A program made the position numbers and the translations under genes. From contig NZ_JAQSEA010000163.1 in NCBI RefSeq assembly GCF_029946185.1, positions 1-34,700 on the forward strand: a stretch of DNA of 34,700 nucleotides. Direction: 5' to 3'. Under the pieces are notes generated by a model. It saw nothing but the letters and a program-made list of their open reading frames with translations, did not search any database and had not been told where the DNA came from. Source of the stretch: Prosthecobacter sp. (GTDB lineage: Bacteria; Verrucomicrobiota; Verrucomicrobiia; Verrucomicrobiales; Verrucomicrobiaceae). Shown here piece by piece: positions 7,769 through 17,120 of this stretch (position 1 is its first letter; the number at the start of each line of letters is the position of its first letter).

Positions 7769-7783
7769 ACGCAGGAGAATTGG

Positions 7784-7875
7784 GACAGGATTGGCTGTGG
7801 GTGATTTGAAAGGATTGAGGTGAAGTGTTGCTGTCCGGAGCAATCCTGAAATTCTGCAATCTTGTAAATCCTGTC
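7784..7875. repeat. Nested inverted repeat between the two aldehyde dehydrogenase genes
   Basis: GACAGGATT (7784-7792) pairs with AATCCTGTC (7867-7875), and AGGATTG (7811-7817) pairs with CAATCCT (7841-7847) inside it. The related words AGGATT, AATCTTGTAAATCCTG and AATCCTG recur through the 120-base gap, giving a cruciform-like element. Similar AATCCTGT-type repeats are known between genes of many environmental bacteria. It separates the two halves of the ALDH16-like pair. Confidence 0.55.
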
Positions 7876-7888
7876 AAAAGGCATCGAA

Positions 7889-9373
7889 TCAAACAACGCG
7901 TAGATAATCCAGCAGCCCCTGCTTCCCACCTTCACGACCAAAGCCGCTTTCCTTAAATCCGCCGAAGGGGCTCGTCGGATCGAACTTGTTGTAGGTGTTG
8001 GCCCAGACGACACCGGCTTTGAGTTGGGTGCTCATCTTGAGGATGCGACTGCCTTTGTCAGTCCACACCCCGGCACTGAGACCGTAGGGGGTGTTGTTGG
8101 CTTTTTCGACGGCTTCTTCAGGCGTGCGGAAGGTGAGGATGCTCAGCACGGGGCCGAAGATCTCTTCGCGGGCGATGCGATGGCTCATGCTGACGTTGGT
8201 GAAAATCGTCGGGCGGAAGAAGAAGCCTTTGGCGGGGAGCTTGCAGCCTGTGTCGTACTTCTCCGCGCCGTCTTCGACACCGCTTTGGACGAGGTCGGTG
8301 ATCTTCGTGAGCTGCTCGCGGCTGTTGATCGCGCCGAGGTCGGTGTTCTTGTCCATGGGATCGCCCACGCGTAGCACGGCGATGCGGCGCTTCAGTTTGG
8401 CCAGCACGGTGTCGGCGATGCTTTCCTGCACGAGCAGGCGTGAGCCAGCGCAGCAGACGTGGCCTTGATTGAAAAAGATGCCGTTCACGATGCCCTCCAC
8501 GGCTTGATCCAGAGGCGCGTCATCGAAGACGATGTTGGCGGCCTTGCCACCAAGCTCCATGCTCATCTTTTTGTCCGTGCCTGCGAGGCTGCGCATGATG
8601 CTCTTGCCGACTTCGGTGCTGCCGGTGAAGGCGACCTTCGTCGTCAGCGGATGCTGCATCACTGCCGCGCCTGTTTCAGCTGCGCCGCTGACGATGTTCA
8701 CGACGCCATTGGGCAGGCCGGCCTCCTGGCAGATCTCACCAAACTTCAGCGCGGTGATGCTGGTGGTCTCGGCTGGTTTCAACACCACGCAATTTCCTGC
8801 TGCGAGTGCCGGGGCGATTTTCCACGCGAGCATGAGCAGGGGGAAATTCCACGGAATGACCTGCCCCACCACGCCATGCGGCGCGACTTGCCTGCCGGGC
8901 GCGAGATGCTCCAGTTTGTCCGCCCAGCCTGCGTGATAAAAGAAATGTGCTGCCGCCATCGGTACATCGAAGTCGCGCGATTCCTTGATCGGCTTGCCGC
9001 CATCCAGCGTCTCCGCGATGGCAAATTCGCGTGCGCGATCCTGAAGGAGTCGTGCGATGCGATAAAGATACTTGCCGCGTTCCTTCCCCGGCATCTTGCC
9101 CCAGACACTCACAAATGCCTTCTGTGCCGCTATACACGCCGAGTTCACATCCGCGGCATCCGCCAGTGCGATGTCGGCGATCTTCGTTTCATGCGCTGGA
9201 TTGATCGTCGGGAAATATTTCCCCTTCTTCGGTGCCACGAAGGAACCGTTGATGAATAAATCGTAGCGCTTCTTCAGCTTCGGGTCCGCCGTCTCCGGTG
9301 CCGGATCAAACTCCCACAGTTCGCCAAAGACGAGTTCGCGGGCGGGATTGGGTTTGGGAAGTGTCTTGGGCAT
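7889..9373 (-). CDS. Aldehyde dehydrogenase, NAD(P)-dependent (ALDH16 N-terminal-like)
   Basis: Complete aldehyde dehydrogenase of 494 residues that oxidises an aldehyde to the acid. Visible parts are the cofactor segment IPWNFPLLMLAWKIAPALAAGN at about 173-194 (cited in part), FTGSTEVGK at 249-257, the general base Glu273 in MELGGKAAN, and the nucleophile Cys307 in NQGHVCCAGSR. The N-terminal extension (about residues 17-45, with EFDPAPET) resembles the EYGPxPES leader of ALDH16 enzymes. It starts six bases after deoC and is followed by a pseudo-ALDH gene. Because deoC releases acetaldehyde, acetaldehyde (or glyceraldehyde 3-phosphate) is a reasonable substrate, but this is inferred only from the neighbours. 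Confidence 0.88.
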   Translation of the reverse strand: MPKTLPKPNPARELVFGELWEFDPAPETADPKLKKRYDLFINGSFVAPKKGKYFPTINPAHETKIADIALADAADVNSACIAAQKAFVSVWGKMPGKERGKYLYRIARLLQDRAREFAIAETLDGGKPIKESRDFDVPMAAAHFFYHAGWADKLEHLAPGRQVAPHGVVGQVIPWNFPLLMLAWKIAPALAAGNCVVLKPAETTSITALKFGEICQEAGLPNGVVNIVSGAAETGAAVMQHPLTTKVAFTGSTEVGKSIMRSLAGTDKKMSMELGGKAANIVFDDAPLDQAVEGIVNGIFFNQGHVCCAGSRLLVQESIADTVLAKLKRRIAVLRVGDPMDKNTDLGAINSREQLTKITDLVQSGVEDGAEKYDTGCKLPAKGFFFRPTIFTNVSMSHRIAREEIFGPVLSILTFRTPEEAVEKANNTPYGLSAGVWTDKGSRILKMSTQLKAGVVWANTYNKFDPTSPFGGFKESGFGREGGKQGLLDYLRVV

Positions 9374-9379
9374 ATCAGA

Positions 9380-10318
9380 TTAATATCCTTCAGTGGCTTC
9401 GCTGAAATTCCATGGCGCTTGGTAAGCGCCGGTGCGCTCTTTTTCTAGCTGACGCACGAGGTCGTTCAGCAGCGCGGAAGCACCGAAGCGGTAGCGGCGG
9501 TTGTTGAGCCATTCGTCGCCGAGGGTTTCTTTGACGGCGATGAGGAAATGCAGGGCCTGCTTGGCGGTGCGGATGCCGCCGGCGGGTTTCATGGCGATGG
9601 GGATGCCGGTGGCGAGGAAGTGGTCGCGGATGGCTTCCAGCATGACTTGATTGTTGCCGAGGGTGGCGTTCGATGAGGTCTTGCCGGTGCTGGTTTTGAT
9701 GAAGTCCCCGGGGCGGATCACGCGCATGGCGAGGAAACTGGCGGCGCGGATGTTGTCGTAGGTTTCGAGTTCGCTGACTTCGAGAATGACCTTGAGCGTG
9801 GCTGTGCCGCAGGCTTCGACCACGGAAGCGATTTCGTCCTGCATGCGACCGTATTCACCACTGAGAAAAGCGCCGCGATTGATCACCATGTCGATCTCAT
9901 CGGCACCGTCGTTCACAGCAGCGTGGACTTCGGCGAGGCGGGTTTTGAGGGGAGACTGGCCACTCGGAAAGGCTGTGGCGACTGAGGCGATTTTGACCTG
10001 GGTGCCGCCGACGTGCTTCCGGGCGTGTCTTACCATGGAAGGATAAACGCAGACGGCGGCGGTGGAAGGGATATCGCCTATGTCATGTGGGCGTAGCGCC
10101 TTCTGGCACAGCGATGCGACTTTACCGGGCGTGTCTTTGCCTTCGAGCGTGGTCAGATCGACCATCGACACGGCGAGGCGCAGGCCGAAGACCTTCGATT
10201 TCTTTTTGAGACTGCGTGTCGTGTACTTGGCCACACGTTCCTCAATGCCGACTTGATCGACGGTGCCGATCTCATCAAAGAGGCGGCGGAGACTGGTGGG
10301 CGCTTTGGCGGTGGGCAT
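9380..10318 (-). CDS. deoC: Deoxyribose-phosphate aldolase, long type
   Basis: Product of 312 residues. It splits 2-deoxyribose 5-phosphate into glyceraldehyde 3-phosphate and acetaldehyde in deoxynucleoside breakdown. The Schiff-base lysine is Lys208 in FIKTSTGK. The proton-relay lysine lies in AMKPAGGIRT near residue 250, and the catalytic Asp143 in EIDMVIN. The length is that of the long class found in actinobacteria and animals (about 310-320), not the short enterobacterial class (about 259). It is the first gene of a minus-strand operon with the two aldehyde dehydrogenase genes, so the pathway to acetate or acetyl groups may be encoded together. It is divergent from glutamate dehydrogenase across 86 bases. 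Confidence 0.93.
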   Translation of the reverse strand: MPTAKAPTSLRRLFDEIGTVDQVGIEERVAKYTTRSLKKKSKVFGLRLAVSMVDLTTLEGKDTPGKVASLCQKALRPHDIGDIPSTAAVCVYPSMVRHARKHVGGTQVKIASVATAFPSGQSPLKTRLAEVHAAVNDGADEIDMVINRGAFLSGEYGRMQDEIASVVEACGTATLKVILEVSELETYDNIRAASFLAMRVIRPGDFIKTSTGKTSSNATLGNNQVMLEAIRDHFLATGIPIAMKPAGGIRTAKQALHFLIAVKETLGDEWLNNRRYRFGASALLNDLVRQLEKERTGAYQAPWNFSEATEGY

Positions 10319-10404
10319 GGAGATTCTCTACATGAGAGACAGCATCGCTGACAATGACAGAATCAGTACTCGCAGATTCTTCGGCCCGCGTATGCTTCTG
10401 CACC

Positions 10405-11676
<1,272 letters not shown>

Positions 11677-11827
11677 TAGTGTAGAATGGGTGTGGCTACA
11701 GCCCGCCCGTTTGCGAGCGCTTGACAGACGCGCCATCGTCCGACACCCCAAGTCGGGCGGTTTGGCGAAGTGATCCCTCGGTGTTGAACAATCACTGCGC
11801 ACCAAACATATCCAACCTACGAAACGA

Positions 11828-13843
11828 CTACTGCATAATCTCAGTCGGGCACTCCGGCAAAGACGCAAGAAACGCCCGCCCATACGGCTTGGTAAGGATG
11901 CGGTTGTCCAGGATCGCGCAGATGCCTTTGTCCGTGGCCGTGCGGATGAGGCGGCCGACACCTTGGCGGAGTTTGAGGATGGCCTCGGGCACACTGTATT
12001 CAGTGAAGGGATTGAGGCCCTGTGCTTCGAGGTGCTCGATGCGTGATGCCGTCAGCGGATGGTCAGGCACCGCAAACGGCAAGCGTGTGATGATGACATT
12101 GCTCAAGGCTTCGCCGGGCACATCGACGCCCGTCCAGAAGCTGTCCGTGCCGCAGAGGACGCTGTGCGTGTCGTTCTTGAATTCAGCGAGCATTTGATGG
12201 CGTGGCATGCCTCGGCCTTGCACGAGCAAGCGCCATCCGCGCTTCTCGCAATGGGCTTCGAGATTGTCCGCCAGCGAGGACATCTGGCTGTAGCTGGTGA
12301 AAAGGATGAAGGCGCGGCCGCTGCTGAGGTCGATGAAATGAGTGATCCAATGCTCCAGCCTGTCGAGGTAGCCGGGCTCCGAGGGCTGCGGCATCTTCTT
12401 CAGCAGATAAAGCTTCATCTGCTTCTTGAAATCAAAGGGGCTTTCGATGCATGCCGCGCGCGCATCTTCCGCGCCGACACGATTGCGAAAGTAGTTCAGC
12501 TCCGTGTCATCGCCGATGCCGAGCGTGGCGCTGGTGAAAACGCAGGCCTTATGGCTGGCAAAAAAGATCTGCCGCAAACGTTGCGAGACATCGACGGGCG
12601 CCGTGTGAAAGGAGACGATGCGGTTGTCGGTGTTGGTTCGCTCCACCCAGTGAACGTGATCTTCGTTTTCTTGATCCAGGAAGGCTTTGATGCCGACACG
12701 AACGGCGGTGAGACGTTTGGCGAGATCGAGGAGTTCCAGCTTGGTGCCCTCCCTGTCCACCGCGTCGCCTGCTTTTTGGGCACGCAGCGCGAGACGTTGC
12801 AGCGGCAGGCTGAGCGTGTCTTCAATGAACCCAGCTTCACGCACGCGGAATTCGCGCCCCATGGCGTTGAATTTACACGCGGCCTCGGCAGCGCGGAAAA
12901 AAGTGTCCACGCTGTCCAGCGTTTGCAAAACTTCGCGCACGCCGTCTTTGTCGCCCACGAGCTGGAAGAAACCCTTGCGGCTCTTCGGATTGTGCAGGCG
13001 GCCGAGCTCGAATTTGATGTTCGATTCGCTGATGTGCAGGCCGAAGGCACGCGCGGCCACGTTCTCGATGGTGTGGGCCTCGTCGAGGATGACGAAGTCA
13101 CGCGGGAAGAGGAAATTGCAATCCTCGGTGCTCGTTTCGTCGGCAGAGGCCAGCAGCGTGAAAAAGAGCGTATGATTCAGCACCACGACGTCCGCCTGCT
13201 CCATGCGACGGCGCACGTCCTGATACCAGCAGCGGCTGCCGGGTGGGCAGCGGCGTGGGGTGCAGGCATGCGGCTCGCTGCACACCAGCGACCACACGCG
13301 GGCGCTGGGGGTGAAGTCGAGATCGCTCAGGGTGCCGTCCTCGGTTTCGGCCACCCAGTCGAGCAGCATTTTTAATTCGCCAGCTTCAGAGGTCGAGAAG
13401 AGATCACCGGCCTCATTGAGCGCACGTTTGAGGCGCGTGGGGCAGATGTAGTTGCCACGGCCTTTGAGAATCTCCGCGTGAAAGTCGCCCACGAGCTGTT
13501 TGACGATGGGAATGTCCTTCGTGATGAGCTGTTCCTGCAGGTTGATCGTGTGAGTGCAGATGATCGCCTTGCGCTTCTGCTCCAGAGCAAAGGTGACGGC
13601 GGGAACGAGGTAGGCCAGCGACTTGCCGACGCCCGTCGCGGCTTCGCAGACAAAGGCGTGATTGCCATCCAGTGCCGCACCGACCAGCTCCGCCATGCGC
13701 TGCTGCTGCGGGCGGTATTCGAACTGCGGGGACTCGGACATCTTGCCCTCGTTCGAGAAGGCGTAATGCATGCGCGGCGCCAGTGGCGGACGCGAGATGC
13801 GGCCTGTCATTCCTTCTTCGTGATCTTCGGCAACGTGAAACAT
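11828..13843 (-). CDS. dinG: DinG/XPD-family ATP-dependent DNA helicase
   Basis: Product of up to 671 residues. It is an iron-sulfur superfamily 2 helicase that unwinds DNA 5' to 3' (family knowledge). Walker A is ATGVGKS at 69-75 and the DEAH box is 254-257. Four cysteines (188, 194, 199, 205) in CSEPHAC...RCPPGSRC form the Fe-S site between them. The C-terminal motifs LFTSYSQM, GTDSFWTGVDVPGE and RQGVGRLIR complete the second RecA-like domain. Start codons at 13843, 13810, 13771 and 13741 are all in frame. The family's FSxxG...FEYRPQQ leader begins near residue 29, so 13771 or further upstream is likely. No exonuclease domain is fused. I see no LexA box in front of it, although dinG is an SOS gene in E. 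coli. Confidence 0.88.
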   Translation of the reverse strand: MFHVAEDHEEGMTGRISRPPLAPRMHYAFSNEGKMSESPQFEYRPQQQRMAELVGAALDGNHAFVCEAATGVGKSLAYLVPAVTFALEQKRKAIICTHTINLQEQLITKDIPIVKQLVGDFHAEILKGRGNYICPTRLKRALNEAGDLFSTSEAGELKMLLDWVAETEDGTLSDLDFTPSARVWSLVCSEPHACTPRRCPPGSRCWYQDVRRRMEQADVVVLNHTLFFTLLASADETSTEDCNFLFPRDFVILDEAHTIENVAARAFGLHISESNIKFELGRLHNPKSRKGFFQLVGDKDGVREVLQTLDSVDTFFRAAEAACKFNAMGREFRVREAGFIEDTLSLPLQRLALRAQKAGDAVDREGTKLELLDLAKRLTAVRVGIKAFLDQENEDHVHWVERTNTDNRIVSFHTAPVDVSQRLRQIFFASHKACVFTSATLGIGDDTELNYFRNRVGAEDARAACIESPFDFKKQMKLYLLKKMPQPSEPGYLDRLEHWITHFIDLSSGRAFILFTSYSQMSSLADNLEAHCEKRGWRLLVQGRGMPRHQMLAEFKNDTHSVLCGTDSFWTGVDVPGEALSNVIITRLPFAVPDHPLTASRIEHLEAQGLNPFTEYSVPEAILKLRQGVGRLIRTATDKGICAILDNRILTKPYGRAFLASLPECPTEIMQ

Positions 13844-13902
13844 GCGGGTTGGTGATAGCAGAGAGCGCAGCCCTCAGGGCAATGTGGTTTTTGAGCAAGG
13901 AG

Positions 13903-14820
13903 TCATTTTTCGCGTTCAAACCACACCACCTGCAGGCCGAGTCTCTCCGCCAGTTGCCTGCCTGCATCCGGCCCCATCACCAGCAAGGCGGTGGCGAAGC
14001 CGTCGGCCTGGGCCGCGCTGGAGTGAATGACGCTGACGGAGGCGAGACGGTGCTCCACAGGACGACCCGTTCGCGGATCAAGGAGGTGAGCATAGTCTCT
14101 TCCGGCCGCAGCGAAGTGCTGGCGGTAGGTGCCGCTGGTGGCGATGGATTGATTTTTGAGAAGCAGCGTCTGTGCGGCTTCTCCGGGTGGGGCGGCGGGT
14201 GTCTGGATGCCCACGCGCCACTCGCCATGGGCGTGCACTTCACCGCCGATTTCGAGGAGAAAGCGGGTGGCACCGGCTGCTTTCAGACGCTGCGCGAGGT
14301 GATCCAAAGCCCAGCCTTCCGCGACGGCACTGACGTTGATGTGCAGCCCGGAAATGTCTTTGCGCAGGGCAGGGGGATCGCTGCGTGTGTGCAGGTGCTG
14401 CCAGCCGCATTCGGCTTTGGCACTGACGATTTCGGCATCCGTGGGTGGCGAATCACGCCTGCCAGAAGCGCCGAAGCCCCACAGCTCAATGAGCGGACCT
14501 AGGGTGATGTCGAGCGCATGGTCGGTGTCGCCGCCGATCTGCTGCGCGAGTTCGACAACTTCGACGAGCTCTGCCGGGACCGCAATCCAGTCCGTGCTGG
14601 TGGAGGCATTGAAACGTGAAATGGCTGAGTCCGGCCGCCAGTGGCTGATGAGGGTCTCCCACGCATCAAGTGGCTGCTGAATCTCTTTTTGAGAGATGGC
14701 GTTAGCCTCACCATCCACTCGCAGACTCCAGGTGGTGCCCATGGTATGGCCACCGAGAATGACGGGCTGGTCATCACGAGAGCAGCCGCTGAGGAGCAGA
14801 AGCAAAAAAGCAAAACGCAT
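13903..14820 (-). CDS. apbE: FAD:protein FMN transferase (ApbE lipoprotein)
   Basis: Product of 305 residues, the usual ApbE length. A lipobox ends the signal peptide (LLLLLSGC, lipidated Cys13), so it is anchored in the envelope. It attaches FMN from FAD to threonines of proteins such as NqrB/C or RnfG (family knowledge). Marks are GTTWSL near 29, FNAST, DITLGPLIELWGFG, VSAVAEGWALD, LLEIGGEVHAHG, SGTYRQ, HLLDPRTGRP, and the C-terminal DGFATALLVMG with the magnesium-binding Asp and Thr. It is divergent from the metallophosphoesterase gene with only 42 bases between the starts. It lies 59 bases downstream of the helicase start on the same strand. No flavoprotein target is encoded in the window. 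Confidence 0.93.
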   Translation of the reverse strand: MRFAFLLLLLSGCSRDDQPVILGGHTMGTTWSLRVDGEANAISQKEIQQPLDAWETLISHWRPDSAISRFNASTSTDWIAVPAELVEVVELAQQIGGDTDHALDITLGPLIELWGFGASGRRDSPPTDAEIVSAKAECGWQHLHTRSDPPALRKDISGLHINVSAVAEGWALDHLAQRLKAAGATRFLLEIGGEVHAHGEWRVGIQTPAAPPGEAAQTLLLKNQSIATSGTYRQHFAAAGRDYAHLLDPRTGRPVEHRLASVSVIHSSAAQADGFATALLVMGPDAGRQLAERLGLQVVWFEREK

Positions 14821-14862
14821 GGGTGAGAGAAAATGGCGAGGCCTGCCGTTTCAGCCAGCACG

Positions 14863-15870
14863 ATGAATCCAGCCCCCCTCTCCCGCCGCCGCGCCCTTCA
14901 AACGTTGTTCTGTTCTTCCGCCGCACTGGCGTTGAACATTCGGCCGGATCGCGCAGCCGCTGAGGTGGCCAAGGAAGCGCTGCATGTACTCATGCTGGGT
15001 GATTTTGGCACGGGCGCGGCAGAGCAGATCAAGGTGGCGGGGGCGATGCAGAAGTTCGTGACCGACAGGGGCGTGAAGCCGACCGGGCTGCTGATGCTTG
15101 GAGATAACTTTTATGGTCGCGTGAAAGAGGGGTTCAGCGTGGACTCTCCGCGCTGGCATAAGGACATTGAGACCATGTATCCGGCAAACGTCTTTCCTGG
15201 GCCGATGTGGGGAATCCTGGGAAATCACGACTACCATGACAATCCAGGCGGTGAAAAGGTGCAGATGGCCTATGCGGCGCAGCCAGCGGTGCGCTGGAAG
15301 ATGCCGTCAAAGTGGCACCGTTTTGATGTGGGTCCTGCGGGCAAGCCCCTGGTGACGTTCATCTGCCTGGATACCAATTTGCCTGCCATTTCTGGCGGCG
15401 TGGACAAGAAGACAAAGAAGCCCCGCAATTCAATGACAGCAGCGGAGGAGAAGGAGCAGTTCGCCTGGCTCACGGCTGAACTGGCGAAGCCACGTGCGCC
15501 GTTTACCGTCGTGGCAGGCCACCACCCGCTTTACTCAAACGGTGATCATGGCGACTCGAAGGCACTGATCGCGCAGTGGGAGCCGCTGTTTCAGAAGCAC
15601 CAGGTACACGCGTATCTGTGCGGGCATGACCATGACATGCAGCACCTGGAGATGAAGGGCCGCTTCACCACCCACCTTCTGTCAGGTGGCGGCGGAGCCA
15701 GGACGCGCAAACTCGAAGGCAAGCACAAGGTTCCGTTTGGCAAGGACGTGCATGGCTTCACGCATCTGCAGATCATGCCGGAGGCGCTGACCTTCACCCA
15801 TCATTCGGCGGAGGGCGGGGTCTTGCACACCGTGACGAAGCTGCCGGACGGCAGCTTCAAAATCGGCTGA
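14863..15870 (+). CDS. Tat-exported calcineurin-like metallophosphoesterase
   Basis: Product of 335 residues from the ATG at 14863; an in-frame ATG at 14833 would crowd the divergent apbE promoter. The N-terminus has a twin-arginine signal (SRRRALQTLF, then an Ala/Leu stretch to about residue 33). The two-metal active site is complete: Asp47 in GDFG, Asp81 in GDNFYG, Asn121 and His122 in GNHDYHDN, His220 in GHHPLYSNG, His255 and His257 in CGHDHD. It belongs to the purple-acid-phosphatase-like branch (acid phosphatase 5 type), which hydrolyses phosphate monoesters outside the cytoplasm (family knowledge). It ends exactly where the next, convergent gene ends. Confidence 0.87.
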   Translation: MNPAPLSRRRALQTLFCSSAALALNIRPDRAAAEVAKEALHVLMLGDFGTGAAEQIKVAGAMQKFVTDRGVKPTGLLMLGDNFYGRVKEGFSVDSPRWHKDIETMYPANVFPGPMWGILGNHDYHDNPGGEKVQMAYAAQPAVRWKMPSKWHRFDVGPAGKPLVTFICLDTNLPAISGGVDKKTKKPRNSMTAAEEKEQFAWLTAELAKPRAPFTVVAGHHPLYSNGDHGDSKALIAQWEPLFQKHQVHAYLCGHDHDMQHLEMKGRFTTHLLSGGGGARTRKLEGKHKVPFGKDVHGFTHLQIMPEALTFTHHSAEGGVLHTVTKLPDGSFKIG

Positions 15871-16335
15871 TCATTTATACCCAGTGACCATCGCGCAGGG
15901 CACTTCCTTGCGCTTGCCCTGATCCGTCTGGTGAATGGCGATCATGTACATGCCCGTTTTCTTGGGCTTGTAGAACAGCACAAAACCCCAGCCGTCGAGC
16001 ACCGGCAGGATATCGCCGGAGGGTTTGCCTTCGAGATCAAGCACCGCACCGGTGATGTGTACCCCGGACTTTTTCGGTGTCGCGATGCAAAAACAGTACT
16101 CGTTGCCCTTGAAAAGCTGCATGCGGGTGGCTTTGCCCAGCTTCGGTTCCAGCATGTAAGTCCTGACTTCGGCGCGGATGTTGTAGCCTTCCGCCTCCTG
16201 ATCATAGGCCAGAGCACCGGCGGCTTTTTCGGCGTCTTCATTGTCATCCGCATGCAGCCACGCTGCAGGGGTCAGCACCATCAAGGTGCAAAGGGCAAGG
16301 AAAACGAGGGGGGATGGGGCTGCTGGGGTGCGCAT
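15871..16335 (-). CDS. Small exported protein of unknown function
   Basis: Product of 154 residues from the ATG at 16335, chosen because it opens a signal peptide (MRTPAAPSPLVFLALCTLMVL, cleavage after about WLHA). After a Glu/Asp/Ala-rich linker comes a compact beta-rich region (YMLEPKLGKATRMQLFKGNEYCFCIATPKKSG, quoted only in its key parts: two cysteines in YCFC, then GVHITGAVLDLEGK and GWGFVLFYKPKKTGMYMIAI). This looks like a single beta-sandwich domain, similar in style to pre-peptidase C-terminal domains, but I do not recognise the family. It abuts the metallophosphoesterase gene end to end and is divergent from the FHA gene. Confidence 0.65.
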   Translation of the reverse strand: MRTPAAPSPLVFLALCTLMVLTPAAWLHADDNEDAEKAAGALAYDQEAEGYNIRAEVRTYMLEPKLGKATRMQLFKGNEYCFCIATPKKSGVHITGAVLDLEGKPSGDILPVLDGWGFVLFYKPKKTGMYMIAIHQTDQGKRKEVPCAMVTGYK

Positions 16336-16445
16336 GACACGAAAGGCGGGAGAAATTTTACTCTCACACGCGAATATAGCCGTTGCATCAGGAAAATCCC
16401 AAGTTTCTGTTCCCCCGTTCGTGCCTTTTCTGGTTTTACGAATAT

Positions 16446-16458
16446 TCACCCCCTTAAT
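16446..16458 (+). promoter_or_regulatory. CACCCC(C)TTAAT leader motif before the FHA membrane protein
   Basis: TCACCCCCTTAAT ends 11 bases before the ATG at 16470. An almost identical word, TTTCACCCCTTAAT, ends 11 bases before the GTG start at 26117. A weaker form, GACCCTTAAG, precedes the giant FHA gene. It could be a promoter or initiating-region element or a leader signal; its role is unknown. Confidence 0.25.
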
Positions 16459-16469
16459 TCCCCTCATAC

Positions 16470-17114
16470 ATGGCCTCGGTAGTCTTTTACATGGAGGACG
16501 GCACTACGCTCGTTCACAAGTTGGAAAGTGATGTTGCCACCATAGGCAGACATCCTGATAATGATGTCGTGCTTACCTGCCCCTCCTCCTCAGGACGGCA
16601 TGCAATCATCAAGGCCTCAAACGAGGGCGTTTTTGTGCAGGATCTTGGTTCCAGCAATGGCACCCGCGTCAACGGCGCGGAGATCGAGGAGGCGCTGCTC
16701 AAGGATGGTGACCGCGTGGGCTTTGGCGATGTGCAGTCCGTCTTCTATGCGGGCGATGCCCCCTCCGTGCTGGAGGAGAAGCCGCTGATCACGCCACGCT
16801 TCTCCAATTCGCTGCCAACCTCGGCTCCCGTCAGGACGGAGCCGTCTCCCCCGGCGGCCAAGCCGGGGCCTCCTGGGCGTGCCCTCAGCCCGGTGCGCCG
16901 TGCTTATGGCAAGCCAGCTCCTGGCAGCTATCCGAACAGCTCCGAAGGCGGCTGCATGACCGGGATCATTGTCACGGGCTTGTTTGTCATCGCCTTTTTC
17001 GTGGGCTTGGCCTTGCGCCATTCGAAGGAAATGGACGGCAACCTGTTCAAAGACCTGAGCGATAAGGTAACCGGCTCCATGCCCAAAATCAAAATCGAGC
17101 GCAAAGAGGAATAG
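16470..17114 (+). CDS. FHA-domain protein with one membrane segment
   Basis: Product of 214 residues. Residues 1-95 form a forkhead-associated domain that binds phospho-threonine peptides; the key residues are Gly26-Arg27, Ser41, His44, and Asn68-Gly69 after SSNGTR. A Pro/Ser/Arg-rich flexible linker follows at about 105-158. One transmembrane helix (about 163-183, TGIIVTGLFVIAFFVGLAL) and a short basic tail complete it. The FHA domain should lie in the cytoplasm. The FHA core resembles the one at the start of the giant coiled-coil protein 1 kb downstream, so the two may read related phospho-signals. No Ser/Thr kinase gene is in the window. The 134-base upstream gap is AT-rich and shared with the divergent exported-protein gene. 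Confidence 0.85.
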   Translation: MASVVFYMEDGTTLVHKLESDVATIGRHPDNDVVLTCPSSSGRHAIIKASNEGVFVQDLGSSNGTRVNGAEIEEALLKDGDRVGFGDVQSVFYAGDAPSVLEEKPLITPRFSNSLPTSAPVRTEPSPPAAKPGPPGRALSPVRRAYGKPAPGSYPNSSEGGCMTGIIVTGLFVIAFFVGLALRHSKEMDGNLFKDLSDKVTGSMPKIKIERKEE

Positions 17115-17120
17115 GCGGCT

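Noticed and set aside
11700-11760. Possible terminator between glutamate dehydrogenase and the helicase gene
   Set aside because: CCGCCCG and CGGGCGG are complementary but 44 bases apart, and the inner CCGAC/GTCGG stem is only 5 bp with no T-run.
12059-13375. Plus-strand open frame of 438 codons opposite the DinG-like helicase
   Set aside because: It is a shadow of the helicase frame; the helicase shows Walker A, the four cysteines and DEAH, while this one shows no motif.
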